Assembly: GCA_021780055.1 (NCBI GenBank)
Contig: JAJXZM010000190.1
Span: 1 to 9,647, forward strand
Reading direction: 5' to 3'
Length of the DNA stretch: 9,647 nt
Origin: Acidobacteriota bacterium
Lineage (GTDB): Bacteria > Acidobacteriota > Terriglobia > UBA7540
A program made the translations under genes and the position numbers. The notes under the pieces are model-generated. The model ran no database searches, was not told the origin of the DNA, and was given only the letters and a program-made list of their open reading frames with translations. Numbering within the stretch: position 1 is the stretch's first letter; every line of letters begins with the position of its first letter. Shown in pieces: positions 1 through 5,959 of the stretch.

Positions 1-88
1 TCCGCGGGTTGCCTTGGGCTGCGCTTATAGAACGACTGCAGACGGCGCCTTGAATGCGCTGATTGCAGCCGTTCGGGGTGAAGCGAGT

Positions 89-481
89 TTACTTCTGTGT
101 CCTCTGATTGGCCGCTATCTGTTCCTGAACCTGTGCCAGGGCGGCATCCTTCCGCGCCTGAGCACCGAAAATCCGGATCAAGGAGCTGCAGTGGTATTCC
201 GGGGTCGGCCATTTGGTCAACCGGTGGCTCAAGGGGTTCTCATAATAACGGCGGAGCATTTCTTCATGCTCGGCCTGTCTTGCCTTTGCGAGCTGCCCTT
301 GGCTGCGATAATAGGCGGCAAGCCGCAAGCGGTCCTGGGGCGTTTTGGCATTGGCAATCAAGGTCTTCACTTCCTTCTTGCTCAAGTTTGATTCTGAAGC
401 GCGGGCCGAAGGGCCTCCGTACGCCATCAGGATCAACCCCAGCACTATCGGAATTAATAGATTCCATTTCGTGTCTTTCAT
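89..481 (-). CDS. Small exported helical protein, function unknown
   Basis: The product has 130 residues. Residues 1-28 look like a Sec signal peptide (MKDTKW, then a hydrophobic run LLIPIVLGLILMA, with likely cleavage at ARA/SE). The mature part is charged and probably all helical, with KTPQDRLRLAAYYRSQGQLAKARQAEHEEM at about 46-75 resembling a TPR-like or coiled helical hairpin, and a second helical stretch at about 97-125. It has a single Cys (98), next to a His. I place it, from memory, with small exported proteins common in acidobacteria that share the 'K(T)P.D...LA.YY' pattern, for which no function is known to me. The ATG at 479-481 was chosen over an upstream extension because a perfect AGGAGG lies 6 bases before it (488-493) and the signal peptide begins there. 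The gene lies 131 bp downstream of the cysteine-rich gene on the same strand, so co-transcription is possible. Confidence 0.75.
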   Translation of the reverse strand: MKDTKWNLLIPIVLGLILMAYGGPSARASESNLSKKEVKTLIANAKTPQDRLRLAAYYRSQGQLAKARQAEHEEMLRRYYENPLSHRLTKWPTPEYHCSSLIRIFGAQARKDAALAQVQEQIAANQRTQK

Positions 482-487
482 CGTTAA

Positions 488-493
488 CCTCCT
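488..493 (-). promoter_or_regulatory. Strong ribosome binding site deciding the start at 481
   Basis: The minus strand reads AGGAGG, TTAACG, ATG. This is a consensus Shine-Dalgarno with a 6-base spacer, which fixes the start of the small helical exported protein at 481 and rules out the 17-residue N-terminal extension. Confidence 0.8.
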
Positions 494-546
494 GACTCTT
501 CGTAGCGAGTCTTGTTGGAGGGGCCTTTCCACGTGACAGCGGCCCC

Positions 547-575
547 ACGTTATGAGATCGAAGAATATCTTTCAA
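547..575 (-). promoter_or_regulatory. Weak candidate promoter before the small exported gene
   Basis: In the 131 bp between the two small genes the minus strand has TTGAAA (570-575), which could be a -35 box. It is followed either after 17 bases by TAACGT (547-552) or after 15 bases by CATAAC (549-554). Neither -10 match is good. This is a suggestion only; transcription may instead read through from the upstream gene. Confidence 0.2.
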
Positions 576-612
576 AAATACGCGTGTGGCGGAGCAAATC
601 TGGTGGAAGGAA

Positions 613-1035
613 CTAGACGCGCAGAATCGAAGTTTGGGCGAGGGGATTTAGCGGCGGGGTCCACAGTTCATTTAGAGGTTGAATCGGCGAGTGGCCGGAT
701 TGGGATTCGAGCGGCGGGTCCCAGGCGACAATCGGCAAAGCCGATGCCGCGACGTATTCCCGCCCCTGCGCGGGTTCCATCTGGGCCAGCCAGTTGAGGT
801 CAGGAGATGGTTGGACGCGGCAGCAATCTCCCCCGCATGCCATCTCATTGACTGCTGTGTAGTGCCATCCGGTATGACACGGGCAGTGGGGGCCCATGGG
901 GCACTGCCACTCCGCGCCCGCCCCGATGGGAAGCAGAAGGAACAGCGCGAGTGAAAGGCTGTAAACGGTTATCCGCCTCAACGCTGGTCCGCTTTTCTTC
1001 CCGTAATGCGCACTGGGGTTTCGGAACCGATTCAT
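613..1035 (-). CDS. Small cysteine-rich exported protein, function unknown
   Basis: The product has 140 residues from the ATG at 1033-1035. A basic N-terminus (about 1-21) is followed by a strongly hydrophobic helix (about 24-38) and a cleavage-like GAGA/EW near residue 41, so it is probably secreted to the periplasm. Six cysteines lie between residues 45 and 72 (45, 51, 53, 67, 71, 72) in the pattern C-x5-C-x-C-x13-C-x3-CC, with His 50, 54 and 58 nearby. After this compact knot the C-terminal half is Pro/Trp-rich and cysteine-free, probably unstructured. The Cys/His pattern could make disulfides or bind a metal, but I recognise no named family. Two in-frame GTG codons (1044, 1038) are alternative starts, and no strong Shine-Dalgarno is visible for any of the three. 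A CRP-like palindrome lies 38-53 bases upstream, suggesting regulated expression. Confidence 0.6.
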   Translation of the reverse strand: MNRFRNPSAHYGKKSGPALRRITVYSLSLALFLLLPIGAGAEWQCPMGPHCPCHTGWHYTAVNEMACGGDCCRVQPSPDLNWLAQMEPAQGREYVAASALPIVAWDPPLESQSGHSPIQPLNELWTPPLNPLAQTSILRV

Positions 1036-1072
1036 CACGGTCACAATTTATCGTGTTCGTCTACCCCAATGC

Positions 1073-1088
1073 AGTGACTTCAGTCACA
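1073..1088 (-). promoter_or_regulatory. CRP/FNR-type palindromic operator candidate
   Basis: The plus strand reads AGTGA-N6-TCACA and the minus strand TGTGA-N6-TCACT. This is 9 of 10 matches to the CRP consensus TGTGA-N6-TCACA, inside a near-perfect palindrome (GTGACT / AGTCAC with a 2-base centre, 1074-1087). It lies 38-53 bp upstream of the cysteine-rich gene's ATG, in the usual place for an operator. It also lies about 470 bp upstream of the divergent NmrA-like gene. Binding by a CRP/FNR-family regulator is inferred from the motif alone. Confidence 0.5.
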
Positions 1089-1174
1089 GACCGAAGTGTG
1101 TAGCTCAACGGCCGTGCGGCCTGTCATCCCGGCAGGGGATCGAGGTATTTGAAGGCGCACCAGACTGCTTACGG

Positions 1175-1417
1175 CTAGTCCTTTGAACACAGACCGCCAT
1201 AAGCAAGAATCCAAAGCTTTTGAATCTCCACCATTCGCTCAATGATCCTATGCGTCATCAATCGACGACGAAACTGGTCAATTTGGGTACGGCCATAGCC
1301 ATTATCGGTTTTCTTCATTACCCGACCCAGCAAATGTTGCTCCACATGCTGCTGCGGCAGTCCTTTTACATCCCGATATCCTGGTCGCAGCCCTCTTCGG
1401 CTGAGGGGGAAGGACAC
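1175..1417 (-). pseudogene. Possible gene remnant or small hypothetical protein
   Basis: An 80-codon frame opens with GTG and ends with TAG. Its middle and end read like real protein, with segments such as DVKGLPQQHVEQHLLGRVMK and DQFRRRLMTHRIIERMVE, predicted as amphipathic helices rich in Arg, Gln and His. The first residues (about 1-10) are less convincing and there is no Shine-Dalgarno before the GTG. The DNA is less GC-rich than the surrounding genes. It could be the C-terminal remnant of a DNA-binding or transposase-like protein, but I do not recognise the family and it may be chance. Confidence 0.25.
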
Positions 1418-1543
1418 AAGCGGCAGCCGCGCTCAGAATGACCGGGCGCGCGGCGCGGGGGCCGGCGGTGCTGCACTGCCGATACATGCGGAGTTTATTT
1501 GAACCCACGGGGCCGGGGTGGCATCTAAGAAGTCATTCCACCA

Positions 1544-1550
1544 GGGAGGT
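1544..1550 (+). promoter_or_regulatory. Ribosome binding site for the GTG-started NmrA-like gene
   Basis: GGGAGGT is followed by five bases (GCGGC) and then GTG at 1556. The good site and spacing support a GTG start, which also puts the dinucleotide-binding beta strand at the N-terminus as expected for the family. Confidence 0.75.
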
Positions 1551-1555
1551 GCGGC

Positions 1556-2449
1556 GTGATTTATGCGATTGTTGGGGCAAGCGGCAACACGGGAGGCGTA
1601 GTTGCCGGGAAACTGCTCGAAGCCGGGCAAAAAGTTCGAGTGATTGGCCGGGATGTCGGGCGGCTGGAGCGGTTCACCAGCCGCGGGGCTGAAGCTTTTG
1701 TTGCCGACGCGACGGACGCGGCCGCGCTCGCCATGGCTTTTGAGGGAACGTCTGCTGTTTACGCCATGGTGCCGCCGAACATTTCCTCGCCGGACGTTCC
1801 GGCCTATCAGGCCAAGGTGTCCGACGCACTCGCCACTGCCATCGCGAAGGCTGCAGTGCCGAAAGCCGTGATGCTCAGCAGCTTTGGAGCGGACAAGCCC
1901 GGCAAGACCGGACCCGTCACGGGGCTTCATCATCTGGAAGAGAAACTGAGCGCCATTGCGGGCCTGGACGCGGTTTTTCTGCGCGCTGGCTATTTTATGG
2001 AGAACCTTCTGCCGCAGATTGGAGTGATACGGAAGCTCGGCATGCTGGCCGGGCCGCTGCAGGCGGACCTTCCCCTGCCGATGATTGCCACACGAGATAT
2101 TGGCGCGGCCGCGGCGGAACTGCTGCTGAAACCGGACTTTACGGGCAAGCAGCCTCGCGAACTGCTGGGCCAGCGCGACGTGAGCTATGCCGAAATTGCT
2201 CCCATCATCGGCAAGTCCATCGGAAAACCAGGCCTCACTTATACAAAGGTCCCGGCGATGATGCTTCGCCCGGCGCTGAAGCAAATCGGCATGTCTGGAA
2301 GCATGGTGGACATCCTGCTGGAAATGGCCGACGCGCTGAACAGCGGATATATGGCGCCGCTCGAGCCGCGGTCGGAGGCGAATACCACGCCAACTTCCAT
2401 TGAGACTTTCGTCAGTGAAGAGTTTGTGCCGCGATTTCAGGCGGCATGA
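1556..2449 (+). CDS. NmrA-like NAD(P)-binding oxidoreductase (atypical SDR)
   Basis: The product has 297 residues, a normal length for the NmrA / NAD(P)H-binding family of atypical short-chain dehydrogenases. It opens with a beta strand and the Gly-rich nucleotide loop GASGNTG (7-13, GxxGxxG), then an Arg after the second strand (VIGRD, R32), which favours NADP(H). An acidic VADATD (49-54) follows in the usual adenine-binding position, then VMLSSFGA (105-112) and the characteristic FLRAGYFMEN (141-150). The classic SDR Tyr-x3-Lys pair is not evident, as usual in this subgroup, which includes quinone reductases of the QOR2 type and redox-sensing regulators. It is a cytosolic protein with no signal peptide. 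Substrate cannot be told from sequence. It stands alone on the plus strand and converges on the PaiB-family gene. Confidence 0.88.
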   Translation: MIYAIVGASGNTGGVVAGKLLEAGQKVRVIGRDVGRLERFTSRGAEAFVADATDAAALAMAFEGTSAVYAMVPPNISSPDVPAYQAKVSDALATAIAKAAVPKAVMLSSFGADKPGKTGPVTGLHHLEEKLSAIAGLDAVFLRAGYFMENLLPQIGVIRKLGMLAGPLQADLPLPMIATRDIGAAAAELLLKPDFTGKQPRELLGQRDVSYAEIAPIIGKSIGKPGLTYTKVPAMMLRPALKQIGMSGSMVDILLEMADALNSGYMAPLEPRSEANTTPTSIETFVSEEFVPRFQAA

Positions 2450-2474
2450 GGCAGAGGGCACGATATCGCAGGAT

Positions 2475-2542
2475 ACAAGGGCCGCAGGCCACAAGGGCCT
2501 GCGCTACAAAACCCAACGCAAAAACCAAGGGCCGGCGCTACA
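2475..2542. repeat. REP-like palindromic repeat cluster at a convergent junction
   Basis: CGCAGGCC (2483-2490) and GGCCTGCG (2496-2503) form a perfect 8-bp stem around the 5-base loop ACAAG. The unit AAGGGCCTGCGCTACA (2493-2508) recurs at 2527-2542 with one change (AAGGGCCGGCGCTACA), 34 bp apart, and ACAAGGGCC occurs at both 2475-2483 and 2491-2499. This arrangement is typical of REP elements, which sit between convergent genes and can act as terminators or mRNA stabilisers. The right copy overlaps the end of the PaiB-family gene and supplies its TAG stop (2538-2540). No REP-associated transposase is in the window. Confidence 0.6.
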
Positions 2543-3158
2543 GGCCCAGGCCCTGGTCCTTCATCAGCCGGGCGACGGCGGAGATGGCTGTGTCGTCGCT
2601 CGATTCAAGCGACTGGATGATGCGGGCCTGGTCGCCGCGCGGGCGGTTCTGGCTCAGCTTGAATTTCGCTTCCAGCCGTTCAACGGCAATTTCAAAACCC
2701 ACAATCTGGCCGAGCATTTTGGCGCGGTAATTTTCATTCAGCTCGCGCCACTGATCGAGATACGCCTGCTCGAAGACGGCGATGGTTTCGAGCAGCACTT
2801 CCGTGAGCGGTTCGGGTTCCTCGAAAATGCGCGCTCGGCCGCAGGCATGGACGGCGGCGTAATTCCACGTCGGCACGCTCTGGCGAGATTCGTAGAGGCT
2901 GGGCGAGATGTAGGCGTGCGGGCCGTGGAAAATGACCATCGTTTCCCGCTCCTGCTCCAGCATCTTCCATTGCGGGTTGGCGCGCGCGACGTGCCCGCGC
3001 AGCAGGATTCCCGCCGCGGCTTCGGTGGCAATCACCGGGATGTGCGTGGCGAAGGGCGAGCCTTCGCTGGCGGAAACCACAATCGCAAACGGGTTTGCCC
3101 GCATAAAGCCGAGCGCAGTTGCGGTGTCGTCCAGCTTGTTAAATTCAGGTATGTACAA
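2538..3158 (-). CDS. PaiB-family FMN-binding protein (negative regulator type)
   Basis: The product has 206 residues, matching the length of Bacillus subtilis PaiB. Family landmarks are the opening MYIPEF, THIPVI (38-43), GHVARANPQW (55-64), FHGPHAYISPSLY (77-89) and VPTWNYAAVHACG (95-107), all part of the FMN-binding split barrel. A C-terminal helical part (about 130-206) follows. PaiB was first described as a repressor of sporulation and protease genes, but most relatives are flavin-binding proteins of unproven role, so a regulatory job here is only inherited from the name. It is cytosolic. The start is TTG (3156-3158), supported by GAGGT with a 6-base spacer. The C-terminal KDQGLGL runs straight into a REP-like unit, which provides the stop, so the last residues may have been altered by the repeat. 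The gene lies 83 bp downstream of the propeller gene on the same strand. Confidence 0.88.
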   Translation of the reverse strand: MYIPEFNKLDDTATALGFMRANPFAIVVSASEGSPFATHIPVIATEAAAGILLRGHVARANPQWKMLEQERETMVIFHGPHAYISPSLYESRQSVPTWNYAAVHACGRARIFEEPEPLTEVLLETIAVFEQAYLDQWRELNENYRAKMLGQIVGFEIAVERLEAKFKLSQNRPRGDQARIIQSLESSDDTAISAVARLMKDQGLGL

Positions 3159-3164
3159 TTTGTG

Positions 3165-3169
3165 ACCTC
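3165..3169 (-). promoter_or_regulatory. Ribosome binding site supporting a TTG start
   Basis: The minus strand reads GAGGT, six bases, then TTG TAC ATA CCT. No in-frame ATG lies near, and the family's conserved MYIPE starts exactly at this TTG. Confidence 0.65.
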
Positions 3170-3187
3170 GATGTCAGGTGCGTGAAT

Positions 3188-3258
3188 CCCGGTGTTGCTT
3201 CCGGGCACGACCTTGAATGTTGTCGATCGCTTTGTTCAGAATCACCTTTCGTGCCCGG
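3188..3258 (-). promoter_or_regulatory. Two mutually exclusive hairpins between the propeller and PaiB-family genes
   Basis: TCGTGCCCGG (3249-3258) and CCGGGCACGA (3201-3210) form a perfect 10-bp inverted repeat with a 38-base loop that contains the stop codon of the propeller gene. Part of the same right arm, CCGGG (3201-3205), can instead pair with CCCGG (3188-3192) in a 5-bp hairpin with an 8-base loop. The two structures cannot coexist. No T-run follows, so this is not a classical terminator. A ribosome finishing the propeller gene would cover 3249-3258 and favour the small hairpin, an attenuation-like arrangement. That reading is inference. Confidence 0.3.
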
Positions 3259-5959
3259 CAGGCCCGCTTTGATGGGCGTGCTGGATGACCTCCTGGATGG
3301 CGGCGTCAATCCACCACAGTTCGTCGCCGCTCGCGCGGGCGCGCGCCGCCTTAAGCGCCGGGAGAACGACTGAAGCCGGCTGCCGCGCAAGAGCCTCAAT
3401 GGCTGCCTTGCGCTCGTCATCGGTTTGGGCGCTTTCCAGCCGGGTAATCAGCGCGGGAATCTGTTCTTGCGGCGTGACGCCAATGTTGAAGTCGGCCGCA
3501 GCCGGGACGGGATCCATCTGCAAGAGCGGATCGATAGAAGCGGCGTCCAACCTGTGTTCTCCGCCCGCGAGTGAGCGCAGAATCACGCGGCGTTGCTTCT
3601 CTGGCGCGCTCCAATCACCGCCATCGAGCCTCCACGTGAAAACCGCGCCACTTGAAATCGAGCTCTGAAACTCGGCACTCACGGAATCAGGTGAGAGCTT
3701 CGTCAAATGGATCGTGGTGTGGGGAAGAGGTCCGGCGGCAAAAAGGATTACATATTCGCCAATCCTTCCGCTGGCGGAGATCGTCTCAAGGAAAACGTTT
3801 CCGCGTCCATCGATCAGGACGCGGCGCAGCAGTCGGCCGTCAATGAAGGGCTGCGGCTGGCTTGCGGAGAGCGCCTTGCGGCAGAGTCCTTGAATGCCCT
3901 CGTAGAGCGAACCGTCCCACGTCCACCAGGACCGCCCCAACGGGTCGCGGGCAAGAGATCTTGACTGGGTTGAGCTGCAGCCCGAGGGCGGGTTTCCTGG
4001 CGGAGCAGGGACAAAAAAGTTGACGATCTGGCCGTTGTGGGGCACATAGGGAATAAACTGCCAGCCCTGTTCCGGGCCCCACTCTCGCGTTTTCTGGTGG
4101 ATGTTCACTGCCACATGGCCGGCGGCGTCAAAAAAGGCCGGCCCGTCGAAGAAGTATCCCGGGTCGCCGGGCACGTCGGGCCGGTTCCACACATGCCAGT
4201 TGTTTCCATCGAAATAATTGATGCCCTGGCAGGCGCCGTTGTAAACGATTTGTGATCTCGGGCCGTAGATGGGTTTCATCCGGTCGTCATCAGGGTGAAG
4301 GAAACGCACGGGCTGGCTGCCGTGCGTTGCGAGCGCGACTTGATAACTCGGATAATCCGCCCACCTGTCCAGGTGCGGGTCAAAGATGGCCATCGGCCCC
4401 ATACGGCAATCTGGAAACAGCCAGACCCGGCCTTCAGAGTCCACGTCGAGACCGCTGAGCCAGGCAGGATTGATGTTGCCAGGCAACGGGTGCGCCGTCC
4501 ATTTCTCGCCGTCCCATTCGTCGAGCGCGCGGCCGCTGGCCGTCAGAATGCTCCAGAAGTGAAGCCTTTGGTCCGGCTCCATCATTGTGAAGGGATTGAT
4601 GACCTTGACGTTGCCGGCCGGGGCAGAACCCGCAAGGAGCGAAATTGGACTGGCCTCCACGGTCCGGCCGGGAGAAAAATCCACCGCCAGAATGCTGCCG
4701 CCCTTAGAGCCAAACAGACGGCGCACATTATCGAGCGGAAAGCCTTGTTTCCAGTTGACCTGGAGCGGCTTGCCAACTTGCCCGGCCGATGCATGCTCAA
4801 CACCGGCGGAGGGGATGAACCACAGCCCCCTTGCCCATCCACCAAGCCATAGCCCCTCAGGCGTCTGAAGCCGCGGACGATCGGGTTGGTAGAGAAAGTC
4901 ATTGACTTCATCGAGACCCGTCACAATCTTTTCCCATCGTCCGTCATGGAAGCGCCACAGGATATTGAATGGCCCGCTCTCGGGGTTCTCGGCCTGCGGA
5001 AGACCAAACGTGGAAGCAATAACGTAGTGGTTCTTGCCCTGGTAAAACGCCTGCTGGACGAACCGGAAAGCGCCCGGCTCAGAATCGGTCATGCGCTGGG
5101 CAGTGAGGGTTGAAGTGTCAATCGTGTAAAGTCCGGCGTTGAGGATTCCCACTGCCAGATGGTTTTTGTCCCAACGTCCAAGGCACGTGACCTGGCCGCT
5201 CGGAAGCCCCGGGAGCTGGGCGTGATAGTCGAAGCCCTTGCCGTCAAACAAGAGGAATCCGCGCAACACGATGCCTGACACCTCCACGCGGGCCGGCAAC
5301 CCCGACCAGATCCATGTCCTTCCCTGGGCATCCTGGATGGCGCGGAGAGGAAGATAAGGCGACCGCAGGTTGAGAAACTGACGGTGGGGACGGTATTGGC
5401 CGGGTTGGATGGTGTAAGCCAGGCGAATGCTGCCGCCCGGCTCCTCACGAAAGATGTCTGGAGAAGTGCCGGTGATCAGGATTTCTCCTGAAGAAGTTGT
5501 GATGACCTCCGGGGTTTCGAAATATCTGGTGAGAGATGTTCCGGGGCCGGTTGGGGTCGTTACCGCTTTGATACTGCCTAGGATTTTGACCTCGTCGCCC
5601 CGCTGCCAGGTGAACACCGTGCTCTCTTCGCCGGGCGAATTCCACGCGACAATCACTCCGCCCCGCGGTCCCGGCCAAACGCCCTGAGCCAACTCGCCGG
5701 GAATGCTGGGGCGGGCGGGTTGGTCCACCCAATGGTCGCCTTGCCACCGGAAGAGATCGGGCGGCGAACCGGGCAATTGCCCTATTGCCCAAATCACGCC
5801 CGCGCTGTCCTGGGCCACGGAGGTGATTTGGGTGGTATCCACCGGTGGAACCTGCGCCGCAGCGCGAGCTGGGCCGAGTAAGCAACCGCCGACGAGCGCC
5901 AGCGCTGCAAGGGCGCACGACGGCGCCCGCCTGCGATGTCTGGAGGTTCCCGCTACCAT
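3242..5959 (-). CDS. Exported beta-propeller / Ig-like / HEAT-like protein without a kinase
   Basis: The product has 905 residues. An Arg-rich start (RHRRR, 7-11) precedes a hydrophobic segment (16-29) and AAAQ (33-36), so it is exported. Cys26 in VGGC is a weak lipobox, so it may be a lipoprotein. Residues about 45-740 carry propeller-type blades of the 'D..G..W' class: ITSVAQDSAGVIWAIG (45-60), AIQDAQGRTWIW (207-218), GLDVDSEGRVWLF (503-515), LARDPLGRSWWTW (669-681), and repeated 'G..W' strands such as WQGDHW (72-77), FHDGRW (337-342), WDGEKW (482-487) and FDGNNW (583-588). This resembles the sensor region of propeller-type hybrid two-component systems. Residues 744-828 look like a Y_Y_Y or Ig-like sandwich (FTWRLDGGDWS, later DPVPA), and 829-895 like one or two HEAT-type helical pairs. 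No transmembrane helix, histidine kinase or output domain follows. The start at 5959 overlaps the DUF4139 stop by 7 bp, implying coupled translation. An upstream extension to 6076 lies inside that gene and is rejected. Confidence 0.8.
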   Translation of the reverse strand: MVAGTSRHRRRAPSCALAALALVGGCLLGPARAAAQVPPVDTTQITSVAQDSAGVIWAIGQLPGSPPDLFRWQGDHWVDQPARPSIPGELAQGVWPGPRGGVIVAWNSPGEESTVFTWQRGDEVKILGSIKAVTTPTGPGTSLTRYFETPEVITTSSGEILITGTSPDIFREEPGGSIRLAYTIQPGQYRPHRQFLNLRSPYLPLRAIQDAQGRTWIWSGLPARVEVSGIVLRGFLLFDGKGFDYHAQLPGLPSGQVTCLGRWDKNHLAVGILNAGLYTIDTSTLTAQRMTDSEPGAFRFVQQAFYQGKNHYVIASTFGLPQAENPESGPFNILWRFHDGRWEKIVTGLDEVNDFLYQPDRPRLQTPEGLWLGGWARGLWFIPSAGVEHASAGQVGKPLQVNWKQGFPLDNVRRLFGSKGGSILAVDFSPGRTVEASPISLLAGSAPAGNVKVINPFTMMEPDQRLHFWSILTASGRALDEWDGEKWTAHPLPGNINPAWLSGLDVDSEGRVWLFPDCRMGPMAIFDPHLDRWADYPSYQVALATHGSQPVRFLHPDDDRMKPIYGPRSQIVYNGACQGINYFDGNNWHVWNRPDVPGDPGYFFDGPAFFDAAGHVAVNIHQKTREWGPEQGWQFIPYVPHNGQIVNFFVPAPPGNPPSGCSSTQSRSLARDPLGRSWWTWDGSLYEGIQGLCRKALSASQPQPFIDGRLLRRVLIDGRGNVFLETISASGRIGEYVILFAAGPLPHTTIHLTKLSPDSVSAEFQSSISSGAVFTWRLDGGDWSAPEKQRRVILRSLAGGEHRLDAASIDPLLQMDPVPAAADFNIGVTPQEQIPALITRLESAQTDDERKAAIEALARQPASVVLPALKAARARASGDELWWIDAAIQEVIQHAHQSGPAGHER
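5953..5959 (-). other. 7-bp stop/start overlap coupling two genes
   Basis: The minus strand reads ATGGTAG. TAG (5953-5955) ends the DUF4139 gene and ATG (5957-5959) starts the propeller gene in another frame. Such overlaps normally mean that one ribosome, or its immediate reinitiation, makes both proteins from one mRNA. Confidence 0.75.

Larger units (their letters stand above)
1089..1555. other. Intergenic region, mostly without a clear gene
   Basis: Apart from the possible remnant at 1175-1417, I see no gene here. The stretch at about 1190-1380 is visibly richer in A+T than its neighbours. At 1431-1442 GCTCAGAATGAC reads GTCATTCTGAGC on the other strand, which resembles the start of a dispersed repeat frequent in acidobacterial genomes; one partial copy is not enough to call it. 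The ribosome binding site of the NmrA-like gene closes the region. Confidence 0.5.

Noticed and set aside
1433..2494. Leftward 353-codon frame
   Set aside because: It is the antisense shadow of the NmrA-like gene, Arg/His/Ser-rich with no domain, while the plus strand has a ribosome binding site and clear family motifs.
2400..3185. Rightward 261-codon frame
   Set aside because: It is antisense to the PaiB-family gene, whose conserved motifs are unmistakable.
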